A program made the position numbers and the translations under genes. Below are positions 60,489 to 64,000 of a stretch of 64,000 nucleotides of DNA, piece by piece. Under the pieces are notes generated by a model. That model was not told the origin of the DNA. It worked only from the letters and a program-made list of their open reading frames with translations, and searched no databases. This DNA is from Azospirillum picis (GTDB taxonomy: Bacteria > Pseudomonadota > Alphaproteobacteria > Azospirillales > Azospirillaceae). Numbering within the stretch: the stretch's first letter is position 1; each line of letters opens with the position of its first letter. The stretch spans positions 248,001 through 312,000 of the forward strand of contig NZ_JAGINO010000005.1 in NCBI RefSeq assembly GCF_017876115.1, read 5' to 3'.

Positions 60489-61966
60489 CTCGCATCCTCC
60501 TGCAGCGGTTCATCCTGCCGGGTTGCCGCCTGCAGGCTCGCCAGGCCGTGGTTCTTCGCGGCGAGCGCCATGCCCAGGAAGAACCAGAATCCGACGCCGG
60601 TGACCTTCGCCAGCGTATGCTCGAACACCATGCAGACCAGGATGGTGAGCGCCGCCGCCTGGGCGCAGCAGGCGAAGGGGTCGGGCGGGGCGCCGCCGCG
60701 GCGCAGCAGGCCGACCAGCAGCGTCAGGATGCCCGCGACATAGCCGAGCGTGCCGGGCCAGCCGAGTTCGTAGGGCACCCGCAGGACGCCGCTGTCGAAA
60801 TAGGCCATCGCGCCCATCTGGTTGTCTTCGTTGGTCAGCTTGGTCGCGGTGTCGACGGTGCCGAGCCCGGCGCCGCGCACCTCGGTCAGCGCCTGGATCA
60901 GGAAGCGGCCGTAGAACTCCTGCCGCTCCTGGTAGCTGCGGTCGTTCTCCATCGAGTTCAGCGTGTCGAAGCGGCTGACGATGGCCTCCTGAACCCGCGG
61001 CACGCTCAGCAGCGGCAGCGAGCACAGCACCAGCCCGACCCCCACCGCGACCAGGCGCAGCCGGTGTCGGCCGGGCATGGTCAGCAGCAGCCAGGCGAAG
61101 ACGAACAGGCCGGCCAGCCAGGCGGCGCGCACCAGGCTGAGCATCAGCGAGCCCAACGCGAGGGCGCCGGCGACCGGGACCAGGATGCCGCGCGCCGCCG
61201 GCAGGATGGCCAGCCCGGTCACCAGCAGGAAGGCCAGCGGGCCGGAGGAGTTCAGGGTGCTGAACACCCGCACCTGCATCGGCAGCGGCATCCCCTGGTT
61301 GGTCATGCCGACGTTGATCAGCCAGCGGGCGTCCCAGGGCGGCATGACGAAATACTGGATCAGCCCGTAGCCGCCGACCACCGCCAGCCCCAGCACGAAG
61401 GCCCGCAGCACGGCGTCGCGGATCTGCGGGTAGATCGGCCAGTGCAGGGCGACGTAGAGGCCCAGCGCCACCGGCACCAGCCAGTTCAGCAGCGCGAAGG
61501 TGGCCGCCGCCAGCCCCGCCTGCGACACGCCGTTGACATAGGCGTAGAGCAGCCCGAGCCCGACCGGAACGAAGCCGAAGTAGGCGCGGTAGCGCAGCAT
61601 CGGCAGATAGGTGCCGATCACCAGCAGCGTGAAGGCGCCGACGGCGAAGGGCGTCACCATCACCGGGCTGATGACGCTCCAGCCGGCCTGATAGTCGACC
61701 ATCCGCCGCACCTCGGGCGTCAGGAACCACAGCCACCAGGTAAAGGCGGCGAAGCGCGCCGGATCGCGCGTCACCAGCAGCGCGCCGATGGCCAGCGCAC
61801 CGACCGGGAAGATGATCTCCAGCAGCCCGGCCTTGCCGACCAGGATCGGCACGGCGACCAGGAACCAGAAGACGGGCGGCGCCAGCTTCGCGAGGGACGG
61901 CAGCCCGGCGATGCCGTGGCCGTCTCGATGGCCGTCTTGATGATGGATATCCGCCGCGAGGCTCAT
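60473..61966 (-). CDS. O-antigen ligase/polymerase-like membrane protein
   Basis: This encodes 497 aa. Eleven or so predicted helices are seen (FWFLVAVPILVGKAGLLEII, LLVIGTYLPMLRYRAYFGFV, LGLAVVGGYGLIQYFVMP, LSLVRAAWLAGLFVFAWLLL). A large periplasmic loop follows (about 330-400), containing RSYQERQEFYGRFLI and GAGLGTVDTATKLTNEDN, as in WaaL/Wzy proteins. It polymerises or ligates the repeat units made by the neighbouring transferases. It is coupled to the GT2 gene by ATGA (61963-61966). Confidence 0.85.
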   Translation of the reverse strand: MSLAADIHHQDGHRDGHGIAGLPSLAKLAPPVFWFLVAVPILVGKAGLLEIIFPVGALAIGALLVTRDPARFAAFTWWLWFLTPEVRRMVDYQAGWSVISPVMVTPFAVGAFTLLVIGTYLPMLRYRAYFGFVPVGLGLLYAYVNGVSQAGLAAATFALLNWLVPVALGLYVALHWPIYPQIRDAVLRAFVLGLAVVGGYGLIQYFVMPPWDARWLINVGMTNQGMPLPMQVRVFSTLNSSGPLAFLLVTGLAILPAARGILVPVAGALALGSLMLSLVRAAWLAGLFVFAWLLLTMPGRHRLRLVAVGVGLVLCSLPLLSVPRVQEAIVSRFDTLNSMENDRSYQERQEFYGRFLIQALTEVRGAGLGTVDTATKLTNEDNQMGAMAYFDSGVLRVPYELGWPGTLGYVAGILTLLVGLLRRGGAPPDPFACCAQAAALTILVCMVFEHTLAKVTGVGFWFFLGMALAAKNHGLASLQAATRQDEPLQEDARWTDA

Positions 61967-62964
61967 GCCGGCGCTCCCCGCCACTCCCGCATGCCGGCGA
62001 GCCGGCCGCGCAGGGTGGCGCGCAGCTTGGCCGCGGCGTGGCGGTCGCCGCGCAGGGCCAGCCGCGCCCATTGCGCCAGCCCGGGAAACTCGCAGGTTCC
62101 CATCAGCAGCGCCCAGGAAACGAAGACCGGGCGGTGGAGCGGCCCGAAATGGGCCATCAGCGCCAGCGTGTCGTTGTAGGTCGCGTTCTCCTGCGCCAGC
62201 GGATGGAAGTGTCCGGCCCCGCGCTGGTCGATGTCGTGGCGCACAGCGGGGAAATGGTCGACCGCCACCAGCGGGTCGTAGACGAGCCGCCAGCCCTCCC
62301 GCCGCAGCCGCAGGCAGAAGTCGACCTCGTTGCGCACCTGGGCGCCGCTGCCGCGCAGGCGGGTGTTCAGCCGCTTGCCGCCGATGGCGCTGCGGCGGAA
62401 GCTCCAGTTGGCGCCCTTCAGCACGTCGACGTCGCGGGCCGGTCCGGTGCCGATGTGATGGTTGCCGACGACGCGGCCGAACCATTGCAGGCGGCCGACG
62501 GTCCGGGCGGCGCCGTCTTCCAGCACGCCGTCGTGATAGACGTGGTCGCGGCCGCCGACGCCGCCGATCCGCGCGTCCGTCCGGTACCAGCGCTCGATGC
62601 GCTCGACCCAGTCGGGATGCGGTACGGCGTCGTCGTCGGTGATGGCGACGACGTCGCCCCTGGCGCCGTCGATGCCGCGGTTGATGGCGGCGACCTGTCC
62701 GGGGACGCCGATGCCGGCGACCTCCACCGGCAGCCGGTCCAGCATGCGGCGCGCGGCGTCGGCCGAGGCGGGGTCGTCATCGCGCACGGTGACGATCACC
62801 TGGGCCGGCGCCAGCGTCTGGCGGGCCAGCCCGTCGAGGCAGGCGGCGAGCTGGTCGGGCCGGCGGTAGGTCGGGACGATCACCGTGACGCCGAGCCTTG
62901 CGGGGCCGCCCGCTGCGGGGAGGGGGCCGGAAGGGATGGGGCCGGGAGGGAGGGGAATGCTCAT
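61963..62964 (-). CDS. Glycosyltransferase family 2
   Basis: This encodes 333 aa from ATG 62964. The GT-A fold begins VTVIVPTYRRPDQLAACLDG after a Pro-rich leader. The metal-binding Asp cluster is in AITDDDAVPHPDW, followed by LKGANWSFRR and QVRNEVDFCLRLRREGW. It transfers a sugar with inversion. It is coupled on both sides by ATGA overlaps (62961-62964 and 61963-61966), so it is part of one polycistronic unit. Confidence 0.92.
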   Translation of the reverse strand: MSIPLPPGPIPSGPLPAAGGPARLGVTVIVPTYRRPDQLAACLDGLARQTLAPAQVIVTVRDDDPASADAARRMLDRLPVEVAGIGVPGQVAAINRGIDGARGDVVAITDDDAVPHPDWVERIERWYRTDARIGGVGGRDHVYHDGVLEDGAARTVGRLQWFGRVVGNHHIGTGPARDVDVLKGANWSFRRSAIGGKRLNTRLRGSGAQVRNEVDFCLRLRREGWRLVYDPLVAVDHFPAVRHDIDQRGAGHFHPLAQENATYNDTLALMAHFGPLHRPVFVSWALLMGTCEFPGLAQWARLALRGDRHAAAKLRATLRGRLAGMREWRGAPA

Positions 62965-64000
62965 GCCGTCGCCAGCTCCCGTCGGCGGGCGGCCTCGGCG
63001 TCGGCGGCAGCGGGCGCCGTCCGCTCCTCCGCCAGCCGGTGCTCGACCAGCCAGCGATCGACGGTCTCCCGCAGGCGGACCTTGAACAGCACCCTGTCGA
63101 AACCGGCGGCGTGGGCCTGGATCGCGGCCGGATCGAAGCGGTGGGCCTGGGCCTCGAAGCGTTCGACCGCTTCGATCAGCGCCTCCGGCGTCTGCTGGTC
63201 GAAGAACAGGCCGGACAGCCCCTCCTTCACCGTCTCGGTGGCGCCGCCGCGGCGCAGGGCCAGCACCGGCCGGCCGGCGGCCATCGCCTCCACCGGCACG
63301 ATGCCGAAATCCTCGTTGGCGGTGAAGATCAGGGCGCGGCAGGCGGCATATTGGCGGTCGAGTTCCTCGGCGGAGCAATGGCCGAGCAGCTCGACCGTCG
63401 GGCCGGCCATCTGCTTCAGCCGGCGGAACTCCTCGCCCTCGCCGACCACCACCAGCCGGCGGCCCATGCGGTTGAATGCCTCGATGGCGATGTCCGCCCG
63501 CTTGTAGGGGACGAGCTGGCTGACGAACAGATAGTGGTCGCCGGGCGGCTGCGCCGTGGCGAAGCGGCGGGTCTCCACCGGCGGGTGGATCACCACGGCC
63601 TCGCGGCGGTAGACCCGCCAGATGCGCTGGGCCACGGTGGCCGAATTGGCGATGAAGCGGTCGACCCGCGCCGCGGTCGCCAGGTCCCACTGCCGCAGCC
63701 GGTGGATGGCATAGGGCATCAGCGGCCGCACCAGCGGCCCGGCGGAGGACAGGTAGTCATGATAGCCGCTCCACACGTAGCGCATCGGCGTGTGGCAGTA
63801 GCAGACGTGCAGCGCGTCCGGCCGGGTCAGCACCCCCTTGGCCGGCCCGGATTCGCTGCTGATCACCAGGTCGTAGGCGCTGAGGTCGAGCTGTTCCAGC
63901 GCCAGCGGCATCAGCGGCAGGTACTTCTGGTACATGCGGTGGGCCATCGGCAGCCGGTCGATGAAGGTCGTGGTGACCCGGTGGCCGCGGATGGTCGGGG
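62961..64000 (-). CDS. Glycosyltransferase family 4, N-terminus outside window
   Basis: The frame is open to the right edge: FIDRLP precedes MAHRMYQKYLPLMPLALEQL, so the internal ATG at 63947 is not the true start. Visible parts are SAYDLVISSESGPAKGVLTR, HVCYCHTPMRYVWSGYHDYL, VDRFIANSATVAQRI, and EX7E in EDFGIVPVEAMA. This matches the WbaZ/RfaG-like mannosyltransferase group. The operon therefore continues upstream beyond 64000. Confidence 0.93.
   Translation of the reverse strand, partial: PTIRGHRVTTTFIDRLPMAHRMYQKYLPLMPLALEQLDLSAYDLVISSESGPAKGVLTRPDALHVCYCHTPMRYVWSGYHDYLSSAGPLVRPLMPYAIHRLRQWDLATAARVDRFIANSATVAQRIWRVYRREAVVIHPPVETRRFATAQPPGDHYLFVSQLVPYKRADIAIEAFNRMGRRLVVVGEGEEFRRLKQMAGPTVELLGHCSAEELDRQYAACRALIFTANEDFGIVPVEAMAAGRPVLALRRGGATETVKEGLSGLFFDQQTPEALIEAVERFEAQAHRFDPAAIQAHAAGFDRVLFKVRLRETVDRWLVEHRLAEERTAPAAADAEAARRRELATA

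Noticed and set aside
57648..60743. A 1,000-codon plus-strand frame opposite the beta-helix and GT4 genes
   Set aside because: No domain signal, and the minus-strand genes show EX7E motifs and ATGA coupling.

Overview
This window is high-GC (about 70%) DNA that fits an alphaproteobacterium, most likely Azospirillum or a close Rhodospirillales/Azospirillales relative. The taxon is inferred from gene content and style, not from a marker gene. Supporting points are hemF-trmL beside petABC, a PccR-type propionyl-CoA regulator next to pccB-pccA-mutase, a cyanide-insensitive-type cydAB pair, xdhABC, an Atu4866-family protein, and many ATGA stop/start overlaps. No rRNA, tRNA, CRISPR array, IS element or phage gene was seen.

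Layout. 1-5240: the end of a glutathionyl-hydroquinone reductase, small secreted and hypothetical proteins, a membrane SpoIIE-type phosphatase with a substituted metal-binding Asp, and a viral-type topoisomerase IB. 5415-13745: a catabolic island made of an aconitase-X protein, a GntR regulator with two winged-helix domains, and a minus-strand operon (alpha-hydroxyacid oxidase, acetoacetate-decarboxylase-like protein, solute-binding protein, SDR, FAH-family hydrolase). The same 22-bp palindrome lies before the regulator and before the operon. 14066-18441: hemF, trmL and the cytochrome bc1 operon petABC with its terminator.

18483-28735: a DUF924 protein, a stand-alone receiver domain, then the propionyl-CoA to succinyl-CoA module (pccR divergent from pccB-pccA, then methylmalonyl-CoA mutase). 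A ccdAB toxin-antitoxin pair behind a 15-bp perfect palindrome and a DUF2161 nuclease-fold protein follow. 28800-37742: MarC, the CIO-type quinol oxidase, a hypothetical protein and xdhABC. 37794-47395: two regulator/SDR pairs, an acetyltransferase, and a LysR / TPP-enzyme / ALDH7 cluster.

47417-64000: a BacA/YddA-like ABC exporter, an EamA exporter, an atypical NarL-type regulator, and a surface-polysaccharide region. That region has a 909-aa protein with two tandem carbohydrate-binding modules and an unrecognised large C-terminal domain. It also has a divergent GT4 gene and a tightly overlapping minus-strand operon (GT4, GT2, O-antigen-ligase-like protein, two GT4s, Tat-exported beta-helix protein) that runs off the right edge.

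Two kinds of dispersed intergenic repeats run through the window. One is a TGATCGTTTCAAGC palindrome that directly follows stop codons. The other is a family of CCCTCCC/GGGAGGG mosaic elements, one of which encodes the C-terminal tail of XdhB. The best candidates for undescribed biology are the aconitase-X catabolic island with its double-HTH regulator and shared operator, and the 909-aa carbohydrate-binding protein beside the polysaccharide operon.
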